Below are positions 52,993 through 62,395 of a stretch of DNA of 64,000 nt, in pieces (within the stretch, counting starts at the first letter, position 1; each line of letters opens with the position of its first letter). Both the position numbers and the translations under genes were made by a program. The stretch is from an uncultured cyanobacterium. GTDB taxonomy: Bacteria; Cyanobacteriota; Cyanobacteriia; Cyanobacteriales; Nostocaceae. The stretch spans positions 96,576-160,575 of the forward strand of contig CAINGU010000100.1 in assembly GCA_903848645.1 (NCBI GenBank), read 5' to 3'. The notes under the pieces were generated by a model. It was not told the origin of the DNA and made no database searches. It was given only the letters and a program-made list of their open reading frames with translations.

Positions 52993-53384
52993 AATTTTCA
53001 GGAATTCAGAAGTTTAAACTTAGAGATTTAGCACCGATAAACCGTTAGAGCCGTCGAAGTAAAACCAGTATAGGATATTTGCAGTTAGTTAAAATCCGGT
53101 TACAGTGGCAAAAACATAAATATTTATTTCATTTTCTGAATTCACCAATTTTCTGATAGCGTAGCATGGCGTAGCCATACCAATATCTACAGGATTTACC
53201 AGATTTGAGGATTTTCTGGATAATATACCAGGAGTCAGGAATTAAGTTTGTTTAATCACACGTTAACTTAATTGGCTGCTCGTCTGGACAAAACCTATTA
53301 TATATTGATCCTCTCTTGTCAACTATTCCCCAATTGCCTTTACAATTTAAATTCCTAGCAATTACCAGGAGTGAAAAAGTCATT
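52993..53384. other. Non-coding gap between ruvB and hisF
   Basis: A repeat fragment TGATAGCGTAGCATGGCGTAGCCATACC lies near 53154-53181. No open frame of interest or RNA is visible; the two genes diverge, so both promoters should be here. An AGGAGTG (53367-53373) serves hisF. Confidence 0.45.
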
Positions 53385-54158
53385 ATGTTGTCTAAAAGAA
53401 TCTTACCTTGTCTAGATGTCAAGGCGGGCAGAGTTGTCAAGGGAATTAACTTTGTTGATCTTAAGGATGCAGGTGATCCTGTAGAACTGGCCAAGGTTTA
53501 CAATGAAGCCGGTGCAGATGAGTTAGTGTTTCTAGATATTACGGCTACTCATGAAGACAGGGACACCATTATTGATGTGGTTTACCGAACTGCTGAACAG
53601 GTCTTCATTCCCTTGACTGTGGGTGGTGGAATTCAAACCTTAGAAAATGTTAAAGCTTTGTTACGAGCCGGGGCTGATAAGGTTAGTATTAATTCTGCGG
53701 CGGTCAGAAATCCAGATTTAATCACCCAAGCAAGCGATCGCTTTGGGAATCAGTGTATTGTTGTAGCTATTGATGCCAGACGTAGACTTGATCCTGAGAA
53801 TCCTGGCTGGGATGTATACGTTCGCGGTGGTAGAGAAAATACTGGTATTGACGCTCTATGGTGGGCTGAAGAAGTCACAAAACGGGGGGCTGGAGAATTG
53901 TTAGTAACAAGTATGGATGCTGATGGCACTCAAGCTGGCTATGATTTGGACTTGACAAAAGCGATCGCTAATGCTGTAGAAATTCCTGTTATTGCTTCTG
54001 GTGGTGCGGGAAATTGTGAACACATTCACACTGCATTAACGGAAGGTAAAGCCGAAGCCGCACTTTTAGCGTCATTGTTACATTTTGGGAAACTTAGTGT
54101 AGCACAAATTAAAAATTATTTGCAAGAACGCAATATTCCTGTTCGTCTTCCTACTTGA
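53385..54158 (+). CDS. hisF: Imidazole glycerol phosphate synthase, cyclase subunit HisF
   Basis: The ATG at 53385 gives 257 residues, with ribosome-binding site CAGGAGTG upstream; an extension to 53316 is rejected. The (beta/alpha)8 barrel shows [17 protein letters not shown] (catalytic Asp11), [26 protein letters not shown] (second catalytic Asp) and [11 protein letters not shown]. With HisH it makes imidazole glycerol phosphate and AICAR in histidine biosynthesis. No other his gene is adjacent. Confidence 0.97.
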   Translation: MLSKRILPCLDVKAGRVVKGINFVDLKDAGDPVELAKVYNEAGADELVFLDITATHEDRDTIIDVVYRTAEQVFIPLTVGGGIQTLENVKALLRAGADKVSINSAAVRNPDLITQASDRFGNQCIVVAIDARRRLDPENPGWDVYVRGGRENTGIDALWWAEEVTKRGAGELLVTSMDADGTQAGYDLDLTKAIANAVEIPVIASGGAGNCEHIHTALTEGKAEAALLASLLHFGKLSVAQIKNYLQERNIPVRLPT

Positions 54159-54257
54159 TATCAGCATCTAGCGACCAACTACATCTCAAAAGATCAAACA
54201 CAGTTCCCCGAAACAGTGTTAGGATAACGGTACTACTATTAAGAAATATTAAGAAAT

Positions 54258-54449
54258 ATGTTGATTCCTATTTTAATCTTTGATGTGGCACTTGTAGCAT
54301 GGTCGCTACACCTGATGGAAAAAGCTTATGAACATAAAGAATTTTCTCTCATGTTGGCTGGTACACTGGTAGCCTTAGCTGCCGCAGCAATGCTGGTAGT
54401 TTACTTTCTAATGGGACACTGTATGAGCTATTTGTTAAAAGTATCTTAG
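54258..54449 (+). CDS. Small two-helix membrane protein
   Basis: This 63-residue protein is mostly hydrophobic: LIPILIFDVALVAWSLHLM and LAGTLVALAAAAMLVVYFLM are two membrane helices joined by KAYEHKEFS. Nothing overlaps it on the other strand. I do not recognise a family, but the composition and isolated position argue for a real gene. No good Shine-Dalgarno site; AAGAAATATTAAGAAAT is upstream. Confidence 0.6.
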   Translation: MLIPILIFDVALVAWSLHLMEKAYEHKEFSLMLAGTLVALAAAAMLVVYFLMGHCMSYLLKVS

Positions 54450-54661
54450 TTAGGGGAGAGGTAATAGGTAAGAGTTATTTATGGTAGTTGCTGTGTAAGT
54501 CAGAATATACAGTAATCATCAAACATAGATAACACTACGCTGTTCTATCAGATACCACTCATACTTTCAACCCTGCTCCCTATTTCCTATTTCCTATTCC
54601 CTTCCTGAAATCTACTTGTTATATTAGACTAAATCACTAGTATGTTAAGGATTTAGCAACT

Positions 54662-55348
54662 GTGCGAGATGATTTACAGGGATTGGATATTAGTCATGAT
54701 CAACTGCAAGAATTGACTAACTTACCTGTTAATAATAAATTAATAATTATTACTGATACTATTCAGCAATTCTGTAAACAGTTATTAAAAAAAGCTCAAG
54801 GTACAGAAAGTGCAACTGTAATTTTTATAGGACTGTCTATTTTCGTTTGTACCTATCTGTCAGTAACATTATTATCTTGGAAATTATTAATTATCTTACT
54901 TTTGTGGGCAGGTGGAACTGCACAAACTCTATTGTATTTACTATGGAAAGTGAAAAGCAAGTTTCTCCAGCGGAATATGACAAATTCTTTGCGGATTTTA
55001 GTAAATGATGTGGAAAGATATAATTCCGTGATTAAAGTTATAGATATTAATGACCAAATTGAGGATGTTGGTAACTTAGGAGTAGGTATACAAGAGAGAG
55101 AAAATGTATTAGCAGCACTTAAATTAACCAGATATGATTTAATACGCGCTTTAAAAACAGAAAGAATTTTGCGAGAGAATAAAAGTTTTATTATTACAAA
55201 TTCGGATTTATTTGTCAATAATCTAGCTGCTTTGGCATCCATGCAAGTTACGGAAGAGGCCACAGAACATGGCAGATTATTAAATGAAGCGTTGCAAATT
55301 TCCTTAGATGTGCAGCATGAAATGAAAAGGTTGGAAAGTAAGAGTTAA
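54662..55348 (+). CDS. Hypothetical protein with central membrane hairpin
   Basis: The protein has 228 residues from a GTG start, which is uncertain. Residues ~55-100 hold two membrane segments (TVIFIGLSIFVCTYLSVTLL and LIILLLWAGGTAQTLLYLL). The C-terminal 125 residues are helical and charged, with NDVERYNSVIKVIDINDQI and NSDLFVNNLAALASMQVTEE. The family is not recognised. It is likely a membrane protein with a large cytoplasmic C-terminal helix bundle. Confidence 0.6.
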   Translation: MRDDLQGLDISHDQLQELTNLPVNNKLIIITDTIQQFCKQLLKKAQGTESATVIFIGLSIFVCTYLSVTLLSWKLLIILLLWAGGTAQTLLYLLWKVKSKFLQRNMTNSLRILVNDVERYNSVIKVIDINDQIEDVGNLGVGIQERENVLAALKLTRYDLIRALKTERILRENKSFIITNSDLFVNNLAALASMQVTEEATEHGRLLNEALQISLDVQHEMKRLESKS

Positions 55349-55477
55349 AATTAATACATGATATCTGTTTAGATGTAAGATGTAGGTATGGAAAATACTT
55401 GCACTTAAATTTTCCTAACTCTATCTGTATTTTATCTGTATTTTTTTAAACCCGATTATACACCAGATGGTAGATAA

Positions 55478-56239
55478 ATGAACTGGAAAGAAATTAGAGG
55501 TAACTGGGTACTTATTCCTAGTAATCCCATCGGTATTATCCATTTTTTAGGTGGTGCTTTCGTAGCGACTCTACCACATTTAACTTATCGTTGCTTACTT
55601 GAACATCTCGCGGATCAAGGATATGTGATTATTGCCACACCATTTGTTAATTCTTTAGATCATACAGCGATCGCCAAATCTGTACTAATCAAATTTGAGC
55701 GTAGCCTAGAACGTTTACAAGAATCCGGTGAAATACGCAAATTTTACCTTCCTACCTATGGAGTAGGACATAGCATGGGTTGTAAACTGCATTTACTCAT
55801 TGGTAGTCTTTTTTCAGTGCAACGTGCTGGTAATATTTTAATATCCTTTAATAACTTTGCTGCGAATGAGGCTATACCCTTAGTAGAACAGTTAAATTCC
55901 ACATTAGAGATTGAGTTTACACCTACACCTGCACAAACTAACCAAATAGTCCAAGAAAGCTATCAGATCCGGCGGAATTTACTAATAAAATTCAATAAAG
56001 ACACCCTGGATCAATCAGCATCCTTAACCAAAATTTTACAACAACTCTTTCCTGATATGGTAACAATACAAACTTTATCAGGAACTCATACCACACCGTT
56101 AGGACAAGATGTTAAATGGCAAGCAGGGAGTTCTTTTAGCCCTTTTGATGCGTTAGGACAATGGTTAAAGCAAGAAGTCTACCGAGATTTAAACCAATTA
56201 AAACAAGTTATGCTGTTTTGGTTAAATCCTCTGGCATGA
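55478..56239 (+). CDS. DUF1350-family protein
   Basis: The protein has 253 residues. WVLIPSNPIGIIHFLGGAFV, LAYRCLLEHLADQGYVIIAT-like residues 40-60 and GVGHSMGCKLHLLIGS match DUF1350, an alpha/beta-hydrolase-like family of cyanobacteria and chloroplasts. The Ser in GHSMGC sits at the nucleophile-elbow position, and a His is in LSGTHTTPLG. Enzymatic activity is not established for the family. It is monocistronic. Confidence 0.83.
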   Translation: MNWKEIRGNWVLIPSNPIGIIHFLGGAFVATLPHLTYRCLLEHLADQGYVIIATPFVNSLDHTAIAKSVLIKFERSLERLQESGEIRKFYLPTYGVGHSMGCKLHLLIGSLFSVQRAGNILISFNNFAANEAIPLVEQLNSTLEIEFTPTPAQTNQIVQESYQIRRNLLIKFNKDTLDQSASLTKILQQLFPDMVTIQTLSGTHTTPLGQDVKWQAGSSFSPFDALGQWLKQEVYRDLNQLKQVMLFWLNPLA

Positions 56240-56440
56240 TCATAATTTATATGTATTTACACTCTCATAATATCCCTGGTTATTTGCATATAAATTACAC
56301 CAAATTGACAGTTGATCAAAGTCTTAAATGAGACTTTCAGCGATTATAGACAACAAGAATTGTTTGCGGTAAGTCTCCCAGTTTTTTTCCTCTGAGTTTA
56401 AAGACACTCACTAAATCATAGATTAATTGATCTTGATCCT

Positions 56441-57577
56441 ATGTTTGAAATACTAGTCATTGATGATGACCGATCCATACAAATGTTCCTAAAAAGGATG
56501 TTAGAAAAACAAGGTTATGAAGTTATAACTGCTAGTACGGGAGAGGAAGGAATTTTAAGAACCCTAGATTCACCCCCAGCACTAATTATATGTGATTGGA
56601 TTATGCCTGGTTTGAGTGGAATAGAAGTATGTGATCGTATTAAGAAAGATCCCAAATTATCTACCACATTTTTTATTTTATTAACATCTCTAGATTCAGT
56701 CGCTGACCGAGTTAAGGGATTAGATGCCGGTGCTGATGATTTTATCACCAAACCGATTGAACAAAATGAATTACAAGCAAGAGTAAGAGCCGGGTTACGT
56801 CTACATCAATTAAGCCAGGATTTACATACTCAAAAGCTACTTTTAGAAACCGAATTATCCGAAGCTACAGAATATGTAAAATCTCTGTTACCCCTTCCTG
56901 TCAATAAACCCCTGAAGATCAACTTCAAATTTTTGCCATCACGGCAACTTGGTGGGGATTGTTTTGACTATAATTGGCTTGATTCCGATTCTTTAGCTAT
57001 TTATTTATTAGATACTGCTGGACATGGACTCAAAGCCACTCTCCCCTCTATTTCTGTCTTAAATCTATTGCGTTCTCGCGCTCTCAAAGGTTTAAATTAC
57101 TATCAACCCAGTGAGGTACTAGCAGCTTTAAATAATACCTTTCAAATGAACTATCAAAATGATAAATATTTTACGATTTGGTATGGAGTTTATAATCGAG
57201 TTACCCGTCAGTTAACATACTCTAGTGCTGGACATCCACCAGCAATTATACTTTCTGGAAGTTCTCCTACTAACACAGAGGTAAAAAGATTAAAAACTCC
57301 AGGAATGCCTGTGGGTATGTTTCCTGAAGCTAAATATGTAGATGCTTGTTATCAAATCGAAGAATCTAGTACCCTTTATATTTTTAGTGATGGTGTTTAT
57401 GAAATTACTCAACCAGATGGTACTCTTTGGAGTTTAGAAGGTTTCATTCAGATTCTCATTAGCTTGCAGTATTCTGTTGATAATCAACTTGATTATATAC
57501 TAAGTTACCTGATTGACTTAAACTCCAAAGATACATTTGAAGATGATTTATCTATTCTTCAAGTAAAATTTGATTAA
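56441..57577 (+). CDS. Response regulator with RsbU/SpoIIE-type PP2C phosphatase output
   Basis: This 378-residue protein starts with a receiver domain: acidic residues DDD (8-10), phospho-acceptor Asp52 in LIICDWIMPG and Lys in DDFITKP. A helical linker carries it to a PP2C domain with metal-binding GGDCFDYNWL, DTAGHGLKA and LYIFSDGVYE. It should dephosphorylate a STAS-domain antagonist when its receiver is phosphorylated. The STAS gene is immediately convergent at 57578-57904, a strong partner candidate. No anti-sigma kinase is seen. Confidence 0.9.
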   Translation: MFEILVIDDDRSIQMFLKRMLEKQGYEVITASTGEEGILRTLDSPPALIICDWIMPGLSGIEVCDRIKKDPKLSTTFFILLTSLDSVADRVKGLDAGADDFITKPIEQNELQARVRAGLRLHQLSQDLHTQKLLLETELSEATEYVKSLLPLPVNKPLKINFKFLPSRQLGGDCFDYNWLDSDSLAIYLLDTAGHGLKATLPSISVLNLLRSRALKGLNYYQPSEVLAALNNTFQMNYQNDKYFTIWYGVYNRVTRQLTYSSAGHPPAIILSGSSPTNTEVKRLKTPGMPVGMFPEAKYVDACYQIEESSTLYIFSDGVYEITQPDGTLWSLEGFIQILISLQYSVDNQLDYILSYLIDLNSKDTFEDDLSILQVKFD

Positions 57578-57904
57578 CTACGTGGGAGAAAGCAAAAGAT
57601 TTTGCAATGCTTCTTGACTAGGAACAATTGTAAATTTGCTATCCATACCAGTTAATTCAAATAGCATCCTAACTTGGGCATTAATTGAACAAATAACCAT
57701 CTTTATACCTGATTCCTGTAAAGCTTTAAATGTTAAAACTAGAGTGCCTAATCCCGAACTATCCATAAAGGTAACATTATGACAATCAATCAACAAAATT
57801 TTGATTCCACTGTCAATTACTTCTTTAACACTTTGCTGAAAGTCTGGGGAGGTACTAGCATTGAAGCTCCCACTGAGTGCAATCACTTTTACCTGCTGAT
57901 TCAT
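57578..57904 (-). CDS. STAS-domain anti-sigma-factor antagonist
   Basis: The protein has 108 residues. The fold signature is ILLIDCHNVTFMDSSGLGTL, where the Ser pair (49-50) includes the usual phosphorylation site. The edge strand is VKVIALSGSFNAS. Such proteins, like SpoIIAA and RsbV, free a sigma factor or another partner when dephosphorylated. The last coding base abuts the end of the convergent PP2C gene. Confidence 0.9.
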   Translation of the reverse strand: MNQQVKVIALSGSFNASTSPDFQQSVKEVIDSGIKILLIDCHNVTFMDSSGLGTLVLTFKALQESGIKMVICSINAQVRMLFELTGMDSKFTIVPSQEALQNLLLSPT

Positions 57905-58120
57905 AATATCCTATTCTTGATTTAATTTAAGAATGTTTTGATTGTGATTTTTTGAGTATATCCTAATATTAGATCATAGAAAGATATTTAGCACACAAAA
58001 GTATTGAGCAATCTTTAATTATAAATATAGTCAAGTTTATAAAATATCAAATCGGAAATTACAATATTTTCTGATAAATTTATCAGCAAAAAAATAATCA
58101 AATGCCAGATCATATAAACT

Positions 58121-58777
58121 TTACATGAGACTTACTCTAGCTCGATATAGTAGTTTATCACCTTGCATATAGCCGATATAACGGACTTTAACTATGTCCC
58201 CTGGTTCTGCTGTTCCTCCCATTAATTGGTGTAATTGTGGATTGTAGGGGATTTCTGAACCTACAGAAGCGATCGCACTGACTCCCCAAGCCTGTAATAA
58301 TGTCTCCAGCGGCTGATCCACCAAAGGTAATATTTTTACTGCTGCTAACTGGTGATCCCCCCTAGCTTTATGCGCTGCTGTTGGCCATTGTAATATTAAA
58401 GATTCTAATATTTGTAAACTTGACTGCTGAAACTCCTGTTGTAATCTTTCTCTTTGTTGTAACATAGATAATGTTACTCTCTGATACTCTTTCTGTAAAT
58501 CCGTAAATTCTCGGTTTAAGTCTTGATGAAGATTCAAAGACTGAGTTCGGTTTGAACTTGCAGATCCAAAAGTTGCTACCAACTCATCCGCAGATATTTG
58601 TAAAACCTGTGAGAGTTTGACTAATACCTCCACCCGCATTTGTCCAATTTTTCCCCGCCGCAACTGCAAAATTTGCCACTGTGAAACACCAGCAGCACGA
58701 CTTAAAGATTTAAAACTAGTAAAACCGACTTTTTGCATTAAATTTTGCAAATTCTCGGTGAAATCAATTTTGTCCAT
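58121..58777 (-). CDS. Helix-turn-helix protein with GrpE-like C-terminal domain
   Basis: This 218-residue protein has an XRE-type HTH at residues ~10-65 (GFTSFKSLSRAAGVSQWQIL, LRRGKIGQMRVEVLVKL). A coiled coil follows (LQKEYQRVTLSMLQQRERLQ). The last 90 residues, with LLQAWGVSAIASVGSEI, YNPQLHQLMGG, GDIVKVRYIGYMQGDKLLYR and ARVSL, follow the order of the GrpE beta-domain (FdPxxHxA, GYxxxxxxLRxAxV). GrpE is the DnaK nucleotide-exchange factor. The combination suggests a regulator that senses or docks on DnaK, which is inference. There is no operon partner. Confidence 0.62.
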   Translation of the reverse strand: MDKIDFTENLQNLMQKVGFTSFKSLSRAAGVSQWQILQLRRGKIGQMRVEVLVKLSQVLQISADELVATFGSASSNRTQSLNLHQDLNREFTDLQKEYQRVTLSMLQQRERLQQEFQQSSLQILESLILQWPTAAHKARGDHQLAAVKILPLVDQPLETLLQAWGVSAIASVGSEIPYNPQLHQLMGGTAEPGDIVKVRYIGYMQGDKLLYRARVSLM

Positions 58778-59075
58778 AAAATATCGGGTTTGAAGAAGGA
58801 GTCAGGAGTAAAACCCTGTCGTGGATCGAGTTTCATTATCAATTGTGTCCTAAAATCATACTCATGATGAGTTTGATTTGCAAGTGTGCAGAAAAAAAAA
58901 CCCAATGGTATTATAGAAGCGCATAAGCGAAAATTATAGTAGGAAACAAAAAACCGAGTTGAAAGTCCTTTTTTGTCTGATTTTTATAATTACTCTGTGT
59001 TAACTGCTACCTAGCAAATGCCATAGCCAACTCCAAATCTCTCCAACGGCGGATGATAAATCAGATTTAGTCTTC

Positions 59076-60653
59076 ATGAAAACATTTATTTGGCGTTCTG
59101 CCTACAGATTAATAACAACCTTGTGCTTATTGGGATTAGCGGCTGCATCAGAACCTGTGAGCAAAAACAGGGATATAGAATTGCAAATTGGCATCGTCCA
59201 GCGATTTGGGGCTAAACCCACAGCCAAGTTAGAATTAGCTCCCACAAAAGGCGATCGCCTAACATTGAAATTTGCAGTTGGTAGTCAGCAGCAAACCCTA
59301 GTCACGGATAAACCCATCCAATTTACAACAGTCATGCAACCCTTAACCCAACCAGTGGTTGAGGAGGTATTAGTGCTGGGTGACTTTCGCACCTTTGAAA
59401 CCGCCGAAGATAGTGCTAACCACTGGCGTTCCCAAGGCATAGAAGTGGAAATATCCCAGCCAGAACGTTGGCAAGTATGGGCAAAACGGGAAGTTTACAG
59501 CACCCCCTTAATTCGCCGCTTACTACTACAAAGTATAGAAACATCCGGTGATAAAATTGCTTACTTAGCAACCAACATTCGGCAACAAGTACCAAAAATT
59601 ACTTGGGTAGTAAACGGTAAAAATTATAGTCCCAATTATCTAGAAGTGACTGCGGACAAGGACTTAATTAAGGTTAATACAGATGATCAACCAGAACAAA
59701 AGCGTGTTTACGGCGGAAAAATGACCTTGCAGCCCAACGCCTATGGAAATTATACCTTAGTAAATACAGTCCCATTAGAAACTTATGTGCGTGGAGTTTT
59801 ACCCCATGAAATTGGCACAGATGCCCCAATGGCAGCACTAGAAGCCCAAGCCATTATTGCTCGCACCTATGCTTTACGCAATGTCCGCAGATTTGCAGTA
59901 GATAATTATCAGTTATGTGCGGATACTCACTGTCAAGTTTACCAAGGACTCAGCGGAGTTGCAAAAAATACAGATCAGGCGATCGCCTCGACTAGGGGGC
60001 AAGTCCTGACTTATAATAATGAAATAGTTGATGCTTTGTATTCTTCTACTACAGGTGGCATTACTGCTAACTTTAGTGATATCTGGAATGGTGAAGATCG
60101 CCCGTATTTAAAACCAATCATAGACGCTGCTAATAATAATATTTGGAAGTTGTCGAGTCAAAATTTAGCAGATGATCAAAACTTCCAGAAATTTATCGCC
60201 CTCAAAGCCGGATTTAATGAGAGTAAATGGGATGTATTCCGTTGGCGCAGAGAAACGGACATCAAGAGAATTACCAAAGACTTGCAAAAATTTTTACAGG
60301 CTAAAAAAAGCCCCTATAGCAAGTTCCAAAAACTTCAGGCCATGTCTGTCGTTGAACGCAGTTCCAGCGGCCGGATTTTAAAACTGGCTGTCAAAACAGA
60401 TATCGGTGTTTTTACTTTACAAAAAGATGAAGTTCGGAGTGCCTTTGCCGCCCCCATTAGCACGCTTTTTTATATTCAAGCTTTGAATAAAGGTGAAAAA
60501 ACTCTTTGGGGATATGCTTTTATCGGTGGTGGCTTAGGACATGGAGTGGGTTTGAGTCAAACAGGCGCTCAACATTTAGCCAAATTAGGTTGGTCTAGTG
60601 CCAAGATTCTAGAGTTCTATTATCCTGGTACTAAAATTCAAGGAGTTAGGTAA
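59076..60653 (+). CDS. SpoIID/LytB-domain protein
   Basis: The protein has 525 residues. A signal peptide (LITTLCLLGLAAASEPVS) is followed by an N-terminal domain and the SpoIID domain, where VPLETYVRGVLPHEIG, EAQAIIARTYALRN and YSSTTGGITANFSDIW are diagnostic. The conserved Glu in LPHEIG matches the lytic-transglycosylase Glu. GHGVGLSQTGAQHLAKLGWS is the C-terminal signature. It should cut glycan strands stripped of peptide in the periplasm. Convergent with petF. Confidence 0.9.
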   Translation: MKTFIWRSAYRLITTLCLLGLAAASEPVSKNRDIELQIGIVQRFGAKPTAKLELAPTKGDRLTLKFAVGSQQQTLVTDKPIQFTTVMQPLTQPVVEEVLVLGDFRTFETAEDSANHWRSQGIEVEISQPERWQVWAKREVYSTPLIRRLLLQSIETSGDKIAYLATNIRQQVPKITWVVNGKNYSPNYLEVTADKDLIKVNTDDQPEQKRVYGGKMTLQPNAYGNYTLVNTVPLETYVRGVLPHEIGTDAPMAALEAQAIIARTYALRNVRRFAVDNYQLCADTHCQVYQGLSGVAKNTDQAIASTRGQVLTYNNEIVDALYSSTTGGITANFSDIWNGEDRPYLKPIIDAANNNIWKLSSQNLADDQNFQKFIALKAGFNESKWDVFRWRRETDIKRITKDLQKFLQAKKSPYSKFQKLQAMSVVERSSSGRILKLAVKTDIGVFTLQKDEVRSAFAAPISTLFYIQALNKGEKTLWGYAFIGGGLGHGVGLSQTGAQHLAKLGWSSAKILEFYYPGTKIQGVR

Positions 60654-60728
60654 TTGGGAATTGGTAAAACTCCTACTCAGTAGCCAATCCCCAATCCCCT
60701 TTTTGGACTAAATTCTTGTTACTAAAGC

Positions 60729-61028
60729 TTAGTAAAGGTCTTCTTCTTTGTGGGTTTGGATGGTGACATCAGAAGTAGGATAAGCAACACAAGTCAGAAC
60801 ATATTGAGCTTGGATTTGATCATCATCTAAGAAGGACTGATCAGATTGATCAACAGTACCGGTAACGATTTTACCTGCACAGGTAGAGCAAGCACCAGCC
60901 CGACAGGAGTAGGGTAAATCCAGTCCAGCTTCTTCTGCTGCATCTAAAATATATTCATCATCGGCGCAGTCAATAGTAGTAAGAGTACCTTCAGCTTCGT
61001 TGATGAGTGTAACCTTAAAAGTAGCCAT
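60729..61028 (-). CDS. petF: Plant-type [2Fe-2S] ferredoxin PetF
   Basis: The protein has 99 residues. The four cluster ligands are Cys42, Cys47 and Cys50 in [13 protein letters not shown], and Cys80 in VLTCVAYP. The acidic surface (LDDDQI, EED) fits docking to photosystem I and FNR. It is the main soluble electron carrier from photosystem I to FNR, nitrate reductase and thioredoxin reductase. GAGAGGA is the ribosome-binding site (minus strand, about 8 bases before the ATG). It converges with the SpoIID gene. Confidence 0.98.
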   Translation of the reverse strand: MATFKVTLINEAEGTLTTIDCADDEYILDAAEEAGLDLPYSCRAGACSTCAGKIVTGTVDQSDQSFLDDDQIQAQYVLTCVAYPTSDVTIQTHKEEDLY

Positions 61029-61055
61029 TTAATTATCCTCTCTTGTGAAATGGGC

Positions 61056-61061
61056 AGTATA
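61056..61061 (-). promoter_or_regulatory. Candidate -10 element of petF
   Basis: On the minus strand TATACT lies about 27 bases before the petF ATG. A clear -35 hexamer is not found at 17 bases, so the promoter may depend on an activator. Weak evidence. Confidence 0.35.
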
Positions 61062-61198
61062 ACTTATTTTCAAGCAAATATTACAGCTATTCTGATGGGA
61101 TTAGCCGCTGGTTTAAATTTGCTTCAATTCTGATACTAAGGGAAAAGTTAAAAGTTATGACAGAAAATTGACCCCTATTAGTAATGAAATTTAGTTAC

Positions 61199-61335
61199 TT
61201 ATTACTAATAAGTTTTCGTTATATAAAATCCACGCTGGGATAGATGTCAAAGTGCGTCTTGGTGAGTTCGGCGGTTGAAGATATGTGGTACTTATGGGAT
61301 GGAGGTGTCTGACATTTCCCCATGCGGGCTTTTTG
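61199..61335 (+). ncRNA. Candidate small structured RNA (or leader/tiny ORF)
   Basis: TTATTA (61199-61204) and TATAAA (61222-61227) are 17 bases apart, a good SigA-type promoter. Downstream, ATGTCA (61244-61249) pairs with TGACAT (61310-61315), extended by GGGA with TCCC and CGC with GCG, to give a closing stem. CCCCATGCGGGC and TTTTT (61318-61335) look like a terminator. The enclosed ~60 bases hold a 22-codon frame (61244-61312) from ATG to TGA, encoding MSKCVLVSSAVEDM and WYLWDGGV. It is not obviously 6S, SRP or tmRNA. A stand-alone RNA is favoured. Confidence 0.4.
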
Positions 61336-61385
61336 ATAAAATGATATGGCATTAAACCCAAATATTGAAAACTGGTGATAAATTC

Positions 61386-62384
61386 ATGGACAATTACGAG
61401 CCACCGTTAGCCACAAACAGTCTCAGGGTGGGTTTAGTGGGTACTGGCTATGCTGCTAAACTCAGGGCTGAGGCGTTACTAAAAGATCCCCGAACTGATT
61501 TAATAGCTATAGCTGGTAATCCTGAGAGAACAACAGCTTTAGCCCAAGAATATGCAACTGAAGCCATGAATTCTTGGCAACAGCTAGTAGAACGAGAAGA
61601 TTTAGATATGGTGGTTATCTGCACTATTAATCGAGATCATGGTAAAATTGCTCATGCTGCCCTATCCAGTGGTAAACACGTCATCGTTGAATATCCTCTA
61701 TCTGTAGATGTGAAAGAAGCTGAAGAACTGATTGCTTTAGCAAAAACAGTTAATAAACTGTTGCACGTCGAACACATTGAACTATTGGGGGGTTGGCATC
61801 AAGCTTTAAAACAACACTTAGACCAAATTGGTGATTTGTTTTATATCCGCTATAGTACCCTGAATCCCCAACATCCAGCCCCGCGCAAGTGGACTTATGA
61901 TCATGAGATGTTTGGCTTTCCGCTAATTGGGGCATTATCCCGCTTACATCGTCTGATTAATTTATTTGGTGAAGTCTTTACAGTTAACTGTCATCAACGA
62001 TATTGGCAAACTGAGCCTGATTATTACCAAACTTGTTTATGTTCAGCCCAGTTGTGCTTCAACAGTGGATTATTGGCCCAGGTAATTTATGGCAAGGGTG
62101 AAACTTTGTGGCAGTCAGAACGCAAATTAGAAGTTCAAGGCGAAAAAGGAGCGATAATTCTGGATGGTGATACAGGAATGTTGGTGCAAAAAGAGGAAAC
62201 AAAGTTAATTGAGGTGGGTACGCGTCGGGGTTTATTTGCCAAAGATACGACTATGGTATTAGATTATCTGTTTGATGGTAGTCCCTTATATATCACCCCA
62301 GAACAAAGCTTGTATACTCTAAAGGTAGCAGATGCTGCACGCAGGGCGGCGACAACTGGATTAACTATATTTTTAAAAGAGTAG
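61386..62384 (+). CDS. Gfo/Idh/MocA-family oxidoreductase
   Basis: The ATG at 61386 gives 332 residues. The N-terminal Rossmann fold has LRVGLVGTGYAAKLRAEALL and VVICTINRDHGKIAHAAL, followed by GKHVIVEYPLSVD, where the Lys/Glu region fits the family. The C-terminal domain is an open-faced beta sheet. These enzymes oxidise sugar or inositol hydroxyls, or reduce ketones, with NAD(P). The catalytic Lys of EKP is replaced by Tyr (VEYPLS), as in some biliverdin-reductase-like members. Three codirectional genes follow with small gaps. Confidence 0.82.
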   Translation: MDNYEPPLATNSLRVGLVGTGYAAKLRAEALLKDPRTDLIAIAGNPERTTALAQEYATEAMNSWQQLVEREDLDMVVICTINRDHGKIAHAALSSGKHVIVEYPLSVDVKEAEELIALAKTVNKLLHVEHIELLGGWHQALKQHLDQIGDLFYIRYSTLNPQHPAPRKWTYDHEMFGFPLIGALSRLHRLINLFGEVFTVNCHQRYWQTEPDYYQTCLCSAQLCFNSGLLAQVIYGKGETLWQSERKLEVQGEKGAIILDGDTGMLVQKEETKLIEVGTRRGLFAKDTTMVLDYLFDGSPLYITPEQSLYTLKVADAARRAATTGLTIFLKE

Positions 62385-62395
62385 ATACAAAATTG

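Noticed and set aside
61244..61312. A trp-type attenuator leader peptide
   Set aside because: The 22-codon frame has two Trp codons but they are not adjacent, and the downstream gene is a sugar-type oxidoreductase, not a tryptophan gene.
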